Shown here: in pieces, positions 34,321-41,921 of the stretch
How positions within the stretch are numbered: the first letter of the stretch is position 1
Layout of the letters: each line of letters opens with the position of its first letter
From: Candidatus Kuenenia stuttgartensis
GTDB taxonomy: Bacteria > Planctomycetota > Planctomycetia > Pirellulales > UBA1268
DNA: 47,129 nt
Assembly: GCA_945877135.1 (NCBI GenBank)
Contig: CAMCQY010000010.1
Span: forward strand, 1-47,129
Direction of reading: 5' to 3'
Program-made: the position numbers and the translations under genes
The notes under the pieces: generated by a model
What the model saw: the letters and a program-made list of their open reading frames with translations, nothing else
Database searches by the model: none
Told to the model about the DNA's origin: nothing

Positions 34321-34812
34321 ATGGCCGCCCCCCAAGAACTCTACGCCTTCGACATCACGCTGCATGGCCGCGGGCCGGGCGTGGCCGAAGCGCCACCGCA
34401 CGATTCCCATGCGGATCCCTGGGGCAGGTGGCCCATGCTGGCGGTGCCGCGCGACCAACTCGCGGTGCCGATGGCCATCGGATTTGACGAGGTGATCGAA
34501 CGGTTGTCCCGACTGGAGCGCATGTATGCCGAGCCAGATGGCTCGTTCGTCTGGACCAGCCCGGGCCAGGGGCTGTGGTGGCAGGTGGACGGTAATGCGT
34601 TCGACAAGGATGGCCGCGTGCTGCTGGCCGATCTCAAAGGGAGCTGCCCGGCGTCCGATTTCGATCGTCTGCTGGTGGCGTTCGGCTGGCCGGAGCAGCC
34701 CATGATGATGCAACTGGTGCGGCCGGCCGTGTTTCTCGACGAAGCGACGTTTCGTCGCCATGCCTGCCGCCGCGGGATCGCCGGGGATGGGCAGACTTTA
34801 CGGCCCGGGTGA
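34321..34812 (+). CDS. Hypothetical protein, 163 residues
   Basis: Not recognised. ATG 34321 follows AGGAAG by about five bases, which supports it over the longer frame from 34216. The protein is soluble, without signal peptide or membrane segment. It opens ELYAFDITLHGRGPGVAEA, continues with an acidic His-containing segment, and has a compact C-terminal half (WTSPGQGLWWQVDG, DLKGSCPASDFDRLLVAFGW). It follows the metallophosphoesterase-like gene by 53 bases in the same direction, so a joint role is possible but unproven. Confidence 0.65.
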   Translation: MAAPQELYAFDITLHGRGPGVAEAPPHDSHADPWGRWPMLAVPRDQLAVPMAIGFDEVIERLSRLERMYAEPDGSFVWTSPGQGLWWQVDGNAFDKDGRVLLADLKGSCPASDFDRLLVAFGWPEQPMMMQLVRPAVFLDEATFRRHACRRGIAGDGQTLRPG

Positions 34813-34878
34813 GTGACCGGTCGAAACGGTTGTGCCGTGGGACGGTGGCCAGCAGGGTAGGATGGCAGCAGGAAGCCG

Positions 34879-35727
34879 ATGTCACGGATGGCGCTGGGGA
34901 ATGGTTTCCGCGTGGAGAACATGCCGATGGGATCGGTCGAGCAGGACGAGCGATGGGCAGGTGCAACGGGACGCTGCAGGGCGTCTGCCGGCGTGCGGAT
35001 GCTCCGGGCCGCGTGCACGGTGGGCGGTCTCTCGATGGCGATCGCGGCTGGGGCGATCGCGGGCGGTTCCCTGACGGCTGCCGAATTCGTCGGCGAAGAG
35101 CCTCTGGCGGTGAGGAGTGCCATCGGTGATGGCATGCATGCCTACCACGCCGGTCAGTATGACCGGGCCTACGACGACCTCACCAACGCGATCGAAGCCG
35201 GCACCGATGATCCGCGTGGCTACTACTTCCGCGGGCTGGCGGCGCTGCGGCTGGGCCGCGCGAGTGAAGCCCAGGCTGATTTTACGACCGGCGCAGACCG
35301 GGAGTTGGCCAACGGAGGCGTGCGCCGTGTGTCGCAGTCGCTGGAGCGGGTGCAAGGGGCCGACCGGCTCACGCTCGAACGCTACCGGGCGCGGGCGAGG
35401 CTGGGGGCTCTTCAGCGGGGCCGCGAGGCGTACGGCCGGCGGTATTCGACGATCGAGGATGCCTCGGGTGACGTGCGTCGTCGTCGTCGTCCGGAAGATA
35501 TCCGCCCGGAACTCGTCGCTCCGGGCGGGGGGGCTGTTGGGGAACTGCCGGCCGTAGACGCCGGTGTCGAGGAAGTGCCCGTCCCGGCCGCCAAACCGCC
35601 GATGGCTGTCAAGCCCGGCAAGACGTTTTCGGACGAACCGGCCGACGAGTCCGACGATCCTTTTAGCGACGAGCCTGCTCCGCGAAAGAACATGTCGAAA
35701 GGCGAGGCCGTCGAGAAGGAGTTCTAG
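34879..35727 (+). CDS. Exported TPR-like protein
   Basis: A 282-residue protein, probably exported. A hydrophobic stretch (ACTVGGLSMAIAAGAIAGGSL) lies at about residues 46-66. One or two TPR-like helix pairs follow: GDGMHAYHAGQYDRAYDDLT with NAIEAGTDDPRGYYFRGLAAL and RLGRASEAQADFTTGADREL. An Arg-rich segment (VRRRRRPEDIRPE) and a Pro/Asp/Glu-rich tail ending SDDPFSDEPAPRKNMSKGEA complete it. The start is uncertain: ATG 34879 is the longest, 34888, 34921 and 34927 are possible, and a later start would put the hydrophobic segment nearer the N-terminus as a signal peptide. TPR modules usually mediate protein contacts; the partner is unknown. Confidence 0.7.
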   Translation: MSRMALGNGFRVENMPMGSVEQDERWAGATGRCRASAGVRMLRAACTVGGLSMAIAAGAIAGGSLTAAEFVGEEPLAVRSAIGDGMHAYHAGQYDRAYDDLTNAIEAGTDDPRGYYFRGLAALRLGRASEAQADFTTGADRELANGGVRRVSQSLERVQGADRLTLERYRARARLGALQRGREAYGRRYSTIEDASGDVRRRRRPEDIRPELVAPGGGAVGELPAVDAGVEEVPVPAAKPPMAVKPGKTFSDEPADESDDPFSDEPAPRKNMSKGEAVEKEF

Positions 35728-35806
35728 GACGAGGACGCGGCGGAAAAGGGCGATGCTGGTGGACAGTGAGTGTGAGCCGACGGAGTGAAGGGTTCCCACC
35801 GGTCTT

Positions 35807-36202
35807 TCACGAGGGATCTTTGACGGCCAGCGCGGCGGCCATCACGAGCGCCCAGCCGACGATGAAGAGAACGCCCCCGATCGGCACGATAGCCCCCAGC
35901 ATTTTCACGCCCGACAGGGCCAACGCCGCCAGACAGCCGCTGAAGATCAGCGTGCCGATGAGAAAGCACCAGCCTGCGGCCTGCAACAGGCCACGCACCG
36001 GCGACATCTGAGGCAGGGCCGACGCTACCGCGAGCATCAGGATCGCGAGGGCATGGTAGAGACAGTAGCGGACGGCTGTTTCCCAGTTGTCACCCCGGCC
36101 CGTGGCATCGAGCAGGGCTTTCAGCCCGTGGGCGCCAAATGAGCCCGCCGCGACACCCAGCCCGCCGAGCAGGCTACCAGAGAAGAGAAAGAACTTCAGC
36201 AT
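35807..36202 (-). CDS. DUF423 family small membrane protein
   Basis: A 131-residue inner-membrane protein with four predicted helices. It matches DUF423 (YgdD-like) by its opening FFLFSGSLLGGLGVAAGSFGAHGL, the following AVRYCLYHALAILML, and a C-terminal FSGCLAALALSGVKMLGAIVPIGG (quoted as separate helices). The family's function is not known. Length is typical. It lies seven bases downstream of the secretin gene and is probably co-transcribed with it. The ATG at 36202 is the first in frame. Confidence 0.9.
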   Translation of the reverse strand: MLKFFLFSGSLLGGLGVAAGSFGAHGLKALLDATGRGDNWETAVRYCLYHALAILMLAVASALPQMSPVRGLLQAAGWCFLIGTLIFSGCLAALALSGVKMLGAIVPIGGVLFIVGWALVMAAALAVKDPS

Positions 36203-36209
36203 GGGTGTG

Positions 36210-39113
36210 TCACGGACGGTTGGCGCCGAGGAGTTTGTCCTCCTCTTCCTCCTGGATGATGATCCGCGGCGTCACCATCAGCATCAGACTGTCGGTGGTG
36301 CGGCCCATGCCCACGTTCTTGAAGAGCCGGTTGACGTAGGGGATCTTCGAGAGGATCGGCACGCCGAATTCGTTGCGGCCCTCACGAAGCCGTTTGATGC
36401 CGCCCAGCAGCACGGTGCCGCCGTCGGGCACGCTCACAGTGGTGGTGACCGTCGTGAAGATGAATTCGGGAAGTTGGATCGTGGTGCCGCGGGAGAACAC
36501 CTCCTGCTCGCCGCTGCTCTTGGCCTGGGTTTCCAAGCTAGCATTGAGCCCGGCCCCGGCGGCGGCATCTCCAGCCAGCCCCGTCTTCTCGTCGCTGCTC
36601 TTCGACTTGGTCGATCGGGTGCCTTCGAATTGGAACTGTTCCACGTTGCCGATCTGCGAGAAGAACGGCACGAGCGTGAGGCGGACGAATCGACGATCAC
36701 TGGAGACGACCGCCTGCACGTTCACGGCAGTGCCCTCGGAGAGCACCGTGATCACGGGTTGCTGGGCCGCCGCGAAGTCGCCCACCACCGGCACGACGCT
36801 GGTCACGAACGGCCGTTGGGTGGAGTCGGAGATGAAGGCGTTTTGGCCGTTGAAGAGCGTGACCTTCGGCGCCTGCATCACATTTGATCGGGTGTTGCCC
36901 TGCGCGGCCTGAATCAGGAAGTAGGCCTCGATGTCACTGAGGATCGCGAAGCCGAAGTTGGCAGCCGACGTGGCGGGATCGGGAAGGCCAGGAAGCGACG
37001 GCACGGTGGCGCTGCCGAAGCTGTTTTGACGAAACGGAATCGAGAAGTAGCTCGGCGTCTGGGCCGTCTGGCCGCCGCCAAGCCCACCACCGGCGCCGCC
37101 CGCGGCCCCGCCGCCGCCAAGCCCACCACCACCACCACCAAGCCCACCACCGCCACCGCCAAGCCCACCACCGCCCGATCCTATAGCCACGCCCGGCATG
37201 CCGGTGTTGTCGAGACCAATTGTCTGGCTACGGGTTCCCGGTGCCGCTTGGATGCCCGACGACGACGGACTGAGTGAGCCGTTGGTTTGGGTAGGAATGG
37301 CCGTCATGTTGAGTGGCGCGTTCACCCCGGTCTGGATATTGAAATCGAAATCGACCCCAATGCGTTCGAAGAAGGTGTCGTTGAGGCGGATGAACCGCAC
37401 CTCGATCGTCACCTGCAAATCCTGTAGCCGCCGCAGCTGTTCGAGCAAATCCGCGATCTCCTCGTGCACCTCCTGCGTCTGGCTCACAACGATGCTGAGG
37501 TTCGTGGCAAACGGCTGGATGGCACCCTGGCCGCCGACGGTGTTCCAGCTCTGGGGGGAGACGGTGTTTTGGATCAGGTCGATGAGCGACTGAAAGTCGG
37601 CCTGGCTCCCGCCGCCACCTGTGGCTGGGCCAAAGGGGATGGAAGGACTCGAACCCATCGCCGGGCCGTTGCCGCCCGCCTGGAACTGCGCCAGTGACGC
37701 GGGATCGACAGCGCCGTCGCCCGAGGCACGGCTCACGCCGTTGATGCCCACCGGCGGCGGGCCGTATTGCACAGAGGCGCCGTTTCGCGGACTGAGTCGG
37801 GAGTAGCCGTCGCGAAGGGCGCCGGTGATGCCGAGGCCGTCGGACGAGAAATTCGGAATCGGAATCACGAGGTCGGCGACGGGATAGGAGACGCTGTAGA
37901 CCTCTCCCTTTACCAGCCGTGGGCTCGTCACCTTGAGCACTTCGTCCTTGATGACATAGTCGAGGTGAAGCGGTTCGAGCAGCAATTTGAGAGCGCTTTT
38001 CAGCGAGATCGGCTGGTCCAGCGAGATGGTCACCGGGGTGTCGCTGCGGACAGCTTCCTGCTCGAGGCCGACCATGTCGAGGTGGATCGGAACGTCGGCC
38101 TGCTTAGCGAGCGCGTCGAGGACGGCCGAGAGCGGCTGGTCGCGGTGCGATGCCTTCACCTTGACGCTCATGCGCTTTTGGATCTGGAGCTCGGCAGGCG
38201 TGGCCCGCGATCGGCCCTCGGCCTGGAGCCGCGTGCGATTTTTCGTGAGGTCTTCCCAGTCGCGAGTGGTCGGAAACTCGATCGGCCCGACGAATGGCGT
38301 GGAGGATCGCTCCGCATCCTCGGTCACGTTCATGAAGCCGTCTCGCTTCTGCCCCTCGATCGTCTTTTGTGTGTCGAGCCGGCGGATGACGCGGCTCTGC
38401 GAGAGCAGCTGCCGCACGATCGGATTGTCGGGGGCGAGTTGGCCGGCCTTCTTGGCGACCGCCTCGGCCTCCGGGAACCGCTGGGAGTCGATGAGGGAGT
38501 TGTATTCCTCGACGAGCATCGCCAGACGCTGGTCAACCTCGACCTTCTGCGATTTCTCACGGGAGACGCGGGCCTCAACCTGGGCGCTCTTCCGCTCCAT
38601 CTCGAGCTCTCCGCGGCGTTTGCCGGTCGATTCCTCGATGTCGCGGCGGGCCCGTTCGATCCGCTGCTGGAGCTGCGAACGCACCTTCTCGGGAACTGCC
38701 GGGTCGGCAATCTTGGCGGTGGCTTCGTCGAGCAGGACGAGAGCGTCGGCGGGGGAACGCTGCGCGGTCCGCCTCGCCTCGAGCTGCTTGGCGGCGACTT
38801 CGGCGGAAATCCGCGCCACGAGCAGGTCATCGGGGACGACGCCGGTGCCTCCATCGGCCGGAGCACGGCCTGTGTTCGGGCGGGCATTCTCTCCAGACCT
38901 GGAGATCGCCTCTTCCATGATCCGACGAGCGGCGGCGGCCTCATCGGTGGGCGTCGGCAGTTCCTCAGTGATGGGCTCTGCTGCCTGAATGCCATGCGTT
39001 CCGCCCAGACTGAACGCCAGACCGAGCATGGCCACGATGGCCCCACAGACTGTTCGCGCCAACGGGCAAGATGATGTCGGGGGCGTTGCCAAGGGGCTGT
39101 TCACTCGTGCCAT
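36210..39113 (-). CDS. Secretin (type II/III secretion system or type IV pilus outer-membrane channel), planctomycete type
   Basis: An outer-membrane secretin of 967 residues. ATG 39113 follows AGGAAG by about eight bases. After a signal segment (VCGAIVAMLGLAFSLGG), the first third is helical and charged, with TPR-like features at about 85-250 (IDSQRFPEAEAVAKKAGQLA). Ring-building N-domains follow at about 320-560 (VKASHRDQPLSAVLDALAKQ; FATNLSIVVSQTQEVHEEIA). A glycine-only-like linker (GGGLGGGGG repeats) occupies about 640-682. The secretin barrel is at about 700-940: SNVMQAPKVTLFNGQNAFI, PVITVLSEGTAVNVQAVV, VPDGGTVLLGGIKR and LMLMVTPRIIIQE. No other secretion or pilus gene is nearby. The DUF423 gene follows. 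Confidence 0.9.
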   Translation of the reverse strand: MARVNSPLATPPTSSCPLARTVCGAIVAMLGLAFSLGGTHGIQAAEPITEELPTPTDEAAAARRIMEEAISRSGENARPNTGRAPADGGTGVVPDDLLVARISAEVAAKQLEARRTAQRSPADALVLLDEATAKIADPAVPEKVRSQLQQRIERARRDIEESTGKRRGELEMERKSAQVEARVSREKSQKVEVDQRLAMLVEEYNSLIDSQRFPEAEAVAKKAGQLAPDNPIVRQLLSQSRVIRRLDTQKTIEGQKRDGFMNVTEDAERSSTPFVGPIEFPTTRDWEDLTKNRTRLQAEGRSRATPAELQIQKRMSVKVKASHRDQPLSAVLDALAKQADVPIHLDMVGLEQEAVRSDTPVTISLDQPISLKSALKLLLEPLHLDYVIKDEVLKVTSPRLVKGEVYSVSYPVADLVIPIPNFSSDGLGITGALRDGYSRLSPRNGASVQYGPPPVGINGVSRASGDGAVDPASLAQFQAGGNGPAMGSSPSIPFGPATGGGGSQADFQSLIDLIQNTVSPQSWNTVGGQGAIQPFATNLSIVVSQTQEVHEEIADLLEQLRRLQDLQVTIEVRFIRLNDTFFERIGVDFDFNIQTGVNAPLNMTAIPTQTNGSLSPSSSGIQAAPGTRSQTIGLDNTGMPGVAIGSGGGGLGGGGGGLGGGGGGLGGGGAAGGAGGGLGGGQTAQTPSYFSIPFRQNSFGSATVPSLPGLPDPATSAANFGFAILSDIEAYFLIQAAQGNTRSNVMQAPKVTLFNGQNAFISDSTQRPFVTSVVPVVGDFAAAQQPVITVLSEGTAVNVQAVVSSDRRFVRLTLVPFFSQIGNVEQFQFEGTRSTKSKSSDEKTGLAGDAAAGAGLNASLETQAKSSGEQEVFSRGTTIQLPEFIFTTVTTTVSVPDGGTVLLGGIKRLREGRNEFGVPILSKIPYVNRLFKNVGMGRTTDSLMLMVTPRIIIQEEEEDKLLGANRP

Positions 39114-39298
39114 GGATGCTGCTTCCTATGCGCAGGACCGGTTTCGCAGCGGGGAGAAGTAGCCGTCTGCACGAAGTCGGGTCAAGGGCATGTCTGGCGG
39201 AAGAGGCTTGCCAGCCTTTCCAAAACGCCGCAGCCGCCGCAAGACGCTGTTTTCAGTCCCGGCGGGTAGTCGCGGTCCCTTCGCGAGAGGGGGCGTCG

Positions 39299-40897
39299 TC
39301 AGCCTGCGTCGGACTGTTTTCCAGATGCCCCCGCCTCACCCGCCGCAGCCGCCAGAGCGGGAGCCCGCGCGAGCATTTTCTCGATGGTGTCGAGAAGCTG
39401 GTCGATGCGGAACGGCTTGAAGAGCACGAGGTCGATCCCCGCCTGCCGCGCCTTCACGATCGAATGGCCGGGGTCGTATCCAAATCCGGTCATCAGCACG
39501 AGCGGAACGCAGTCGCGGAGTTCCCGCAGTCGGATGAGGAGTTCGTAGCCGCTCATGTCGGGCAGACGGATGTCGGCGATGATCACGTCGTAGGCTTCGG
39601 CACCGCAGGCCCGCACCATCGACGCCGCCTCCGTGCCGTCGCGGGCCGTTTCGACGGTGCAGCCACACCGCTCGAGCAACGCGTGGGCGGCGGCCCGCAC
39701 TTGCTCGTCGGCATCCGCCACCAGGATGCGGCGGCCCACGAGTCCCGGGTGGCGGTTCCCCAGGCGACGCTGGGCATGGGCCGAGCTCGGGGTCATCTGC
39801 TCGCCCACCTTCTGGATAACCTGCTTGATGTCCCGCGCGTTTCGCAGAATTCGCTGCAACCGCTCGACGACATCGGCGTTGTGGCCGATGTAGCGTTCCA
39901 TGACGCTGACGGCATCGTTGAGGATGTCGTCCACGGGCAATGCCACGGCGCCGTGGATGGCCTCGATGCTCTCAGCCGCCGTCGAAGCTTTTTCCGCCAC
40001 GAGCAGTTCGAGGGTGTTGAGGGCGGCCGCCACGTCGCGGGAAAAAATTTCGAGGAACCGCACGTCTGTTTCGGAAAAACCACCGGGCTCAGGGCTTTCG
40101 ACGTTAAAGGTGCCGATCACCTGGTCGTGCAGCATGAGCGGGACGGTGAGCGAGCTTTTCGCCCCTTTACAGCCCTCCAAATACAGTGGATCCTTCGTCG
40201 TGTCGTTGCAGAAATAGCTGCGGCCGGTGGCCGCCACGTAGCCGGTTACGCCGTTCTGTTCCGGCCTTGCGTAGAGCACTCGGGCCTCCGCCTCGGGCTG
40301 CATGCCGACCGCAAGCAGTGGTTCGAGCCTGCCGGTCTGCCGGTCGAGCAGCCGGATCTCGACGACGTCGAACTGCAGCAGATCCTTCGAGTAGTGCAGG
40401 ATATTGCTCTTGAGAAGTTCGATCCGTTCCTCGACCGTCATGTCGGCCAGTTCGGCCGGCGCCAGGTCGGCGAGTTTCTGGCCCGCCTGATGGATGGCAG
40501 CAAGCTTCTGCTGCTCGAGGATGGTGTGCGTGACGTCCCGCACCGCCGCCACGGCGATGGGTGCCGTGCCAGTTTCCGTCTCGGCGGCAGCCTGGAGGTG
40601 GTAGTAGCGGTTGGCGGCCGTTCGCAGCGTGGCAGTGGTCGTCCGGCCTGTGGTGATCGCCACGCGGAACGGGCTCGCGTCCGGGCCCAGGATCTCAGGG
40701 CGGTCGAGTGCCTCAAAAAAGTTGATCCCGCGCAGGTCGGGCTTGCCGCACCATGCGGCCAAGAGACCGTTGGACCAGATAATGGTGTCGTCCTCGCGCA
40801 CCAGCGCGATGCCGTCCGGGAGGTGCTCGAGGACTGACCCAGCGGCAAGTTGCCCGGGCAGACTCTCGTTCGTGGAGGGAGGAACTGGATTCGCCAC
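39299..40897 (-). CDS. PAS-GAF-receiver signalling protein without a kinase domain
   Basis: A cytosolic sensor of 532 residues if started at the GTG at 40897, which GGAGAG precedes by six bases; GTG 40915 is an upstream alternative. A PAS domain occupies about 15-120 (LEHLPDGIALVREDDTIIW, ANRYYHLQ). A GAF domain covers about 145-310 (LLKSNILHYSKDLLQFDVVE, VTGYVAATGRSYFCNDTTKD, DQVIGTFNVES). A helical stretch follows at about 310-390. A receiver domain ends the protein at about 400-515, with phosphoacceptor Asp442 in IIADIRLPDMSG, Thr in LVLMTGFG and Lys in LVLFKPFRI. No histidine-kinase H, N or G boxes are seen. It is divergent from sdhC. Confidence 0.85.
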   Translation of the reverse strand: MANPVPPSTNESLPGQLAAGSVLEHLPDGIALVREDDTIIWSNGLLAAWCGKPDLRGINFFEALDRPEILGPDASPFRVAITTGRTTTATLRTAANRYYHLQAAAETETGTAPIAVAAVRDVTHTILEQQKLAAIHQAGQKLADLAPAELADMTVEERIELLKSNILHYSKDLLQFDVVEIRLLDRQTGRLEPLLAVGMQPEAEARVLYARPEQNGVTGYVAATGRSYFCNDTTKDPLYLEGCKGAKSSLTVPLMLHDQVIGTFNVESPEPGGFSETDVRFLEIFSRDVAAALNTLELLVAEKASTAAESIEAIHGAVALPVDDILNDAVSVMERYIGHNADVVERLQRILRNARDIKQVIQKVGEQMTPSSAHAQRRLGNRHPGLVGRRILVADADEQVRAAAHALLERCGCTVETARDGTEAASMVRACGAEAYDVIIADIRLPDMSGYELLIRLRELRDCVPLVLMTGFGYDPGHSIVKARQAGIDLVLFKPFRIDQLLDTIEKMLARAPALAAAAGEAGASGKQSDAG

Positions 40898-40986
40898 CAA
40901 CGGCTCTCCGCACACCGACTACCGGTCAGATCACTGCCTCGGAAGTATAAAATCAGATGATTCGTCCGCCAAATGCGTTGTCGCCG

Positions 40987-41014
40987 TTGCCGCACGTCAT
41001 GACAAATCTATACT
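40987..41014 (+). promoter_or_regulatory. Candidate sigma-70-type promoter for sdhCAB
   Basis: TTGCCG (40987-40992) and TATACT (41009-41014) are 16 bases apart and lie about 85 bases before the sdhC start. This fits a housekeeping promoter; no mapping data are available. Confidence 0.45.
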
Positions 41015-41097
41015 TTGGAGTCGGGCGGCAGCCCCGCCGCGGCGGTTGCCCCGTCCGCATCGGACCCGGCGTCGAACTCAGTGCAGCGAGGCAGTTT

Positions 41098-41886
41098 GTG
41101 ACCGCGAACGACCCGTCCCCATCATTCCTGGCCCGTCATCAGTTTCTGATCTACCGGTTGTTCTCGTTGGCAGGCCTCATTCCAGTCGGGGCCTTTCTGG
41201 TCGTCCATCTGCTCACGAACGCCTCCGTGCTCGCCGGCCCGGGCACCTTTCAGTCGCGTGTGGACATGATCCACTCGCTGGGGCCATTGCTCGTGCCGAT
41301 CGAGTGGGCGTTCATCTTCCTGCCGATGCTGTTCCATGCCGTGGTGGGGTTCGTGATCATCGCCAACGGCCTGCCGAACGTCGGCTCCTACGCGTACGTC
41401 GGCAACGTGCGGTACACGCTGCAGCGGGCGACCGGCATGATCGCCTTCGTCTTTATCATATGGCACATCACGCAGTTGCACTGGCTGGGCACGCCGTTCG
41501 GTGGCGGGAAGTTCGACCCGCACCATGCCACGAGTTCTGCGGCGGTGGTCCTGCGGCCCCTGCTGATCTCGATCCTTTACGCGGTGGGCGTCCTGTCAAC
41601 CGTATTCCACTTTTCCAACGGTCTCTGGACACTCGGCATTACCTGGGGTCTGTGGACGAGCCCGGCCGCCATGCGGCGGGCCAACTGGATCAGCATCGCT
41701 GTTGGCGTGCTGCTGGGGGGGGCCGGCCTCGGGGCTCTGGGCGGCATGCGGAGCGTCGATATCGAACAGGCGAGGGCGATCGAGAATCGCATGGATGATG
41801 TGAAGCGGATGCTGGAAGGCGGCCAGTCGCCTGTCGATCACCAGTCGCGACCCGGAGCCGTACCAATCTCCGGAACAACCTACTAA
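41098..41886 (+). CDS. sdhC: Succinate dehydrogenase cytochrome b558 subunit
   Basis: Membrane subunit that carries heme b and the quinone site of complex II. The chosen GTG at 41098 follows GAGG by about eight bases and gives 262 residues; the longer frame from 40957 covers the promoter region. Five hydrophobic helices are visible, with candidate heme-ligand histidines in FLARHQFLIYRLF, FLVVHLLTN, MLFHAVVGFVI, IIWHITQLHW and VFHFSNGLWT. The pattern matches the single-subunit cytochrome b558 type (no separate sdhD), as in Bacillus. The sdhA gene begins 35 bases downstream. The C-terminal tail beyond the last helix is polar and unassigned. Confidence 0.93.
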   Translation: MTANDPSPSFLARHQFLIYRLFSLAGLIPVGAFLVVHLLTNASVLAGPGTFQSRVDMIHSLGPLLVPIEWAFIFLPMLFHAVVGFVIIANGLPNVGSYAYVGNVRYTLQRATGMIAFVFIIWHITQLHWLGTPFGGGKFDPHHATSSAAVVLRPLLISILYAVGVLSTVFHFSNGLWTLGITWGLWTSPAAMRRANWISIAVGVLLGGAGLGALGGMRSVDIEQARAIENRMDDVKRMLEGGQSPVDHQSRPGAVPISGTTY

Positions 41887-41921
41887 CAACCCACTAGCGA
41901 CCTATTTGGAGTTCGAGCATC

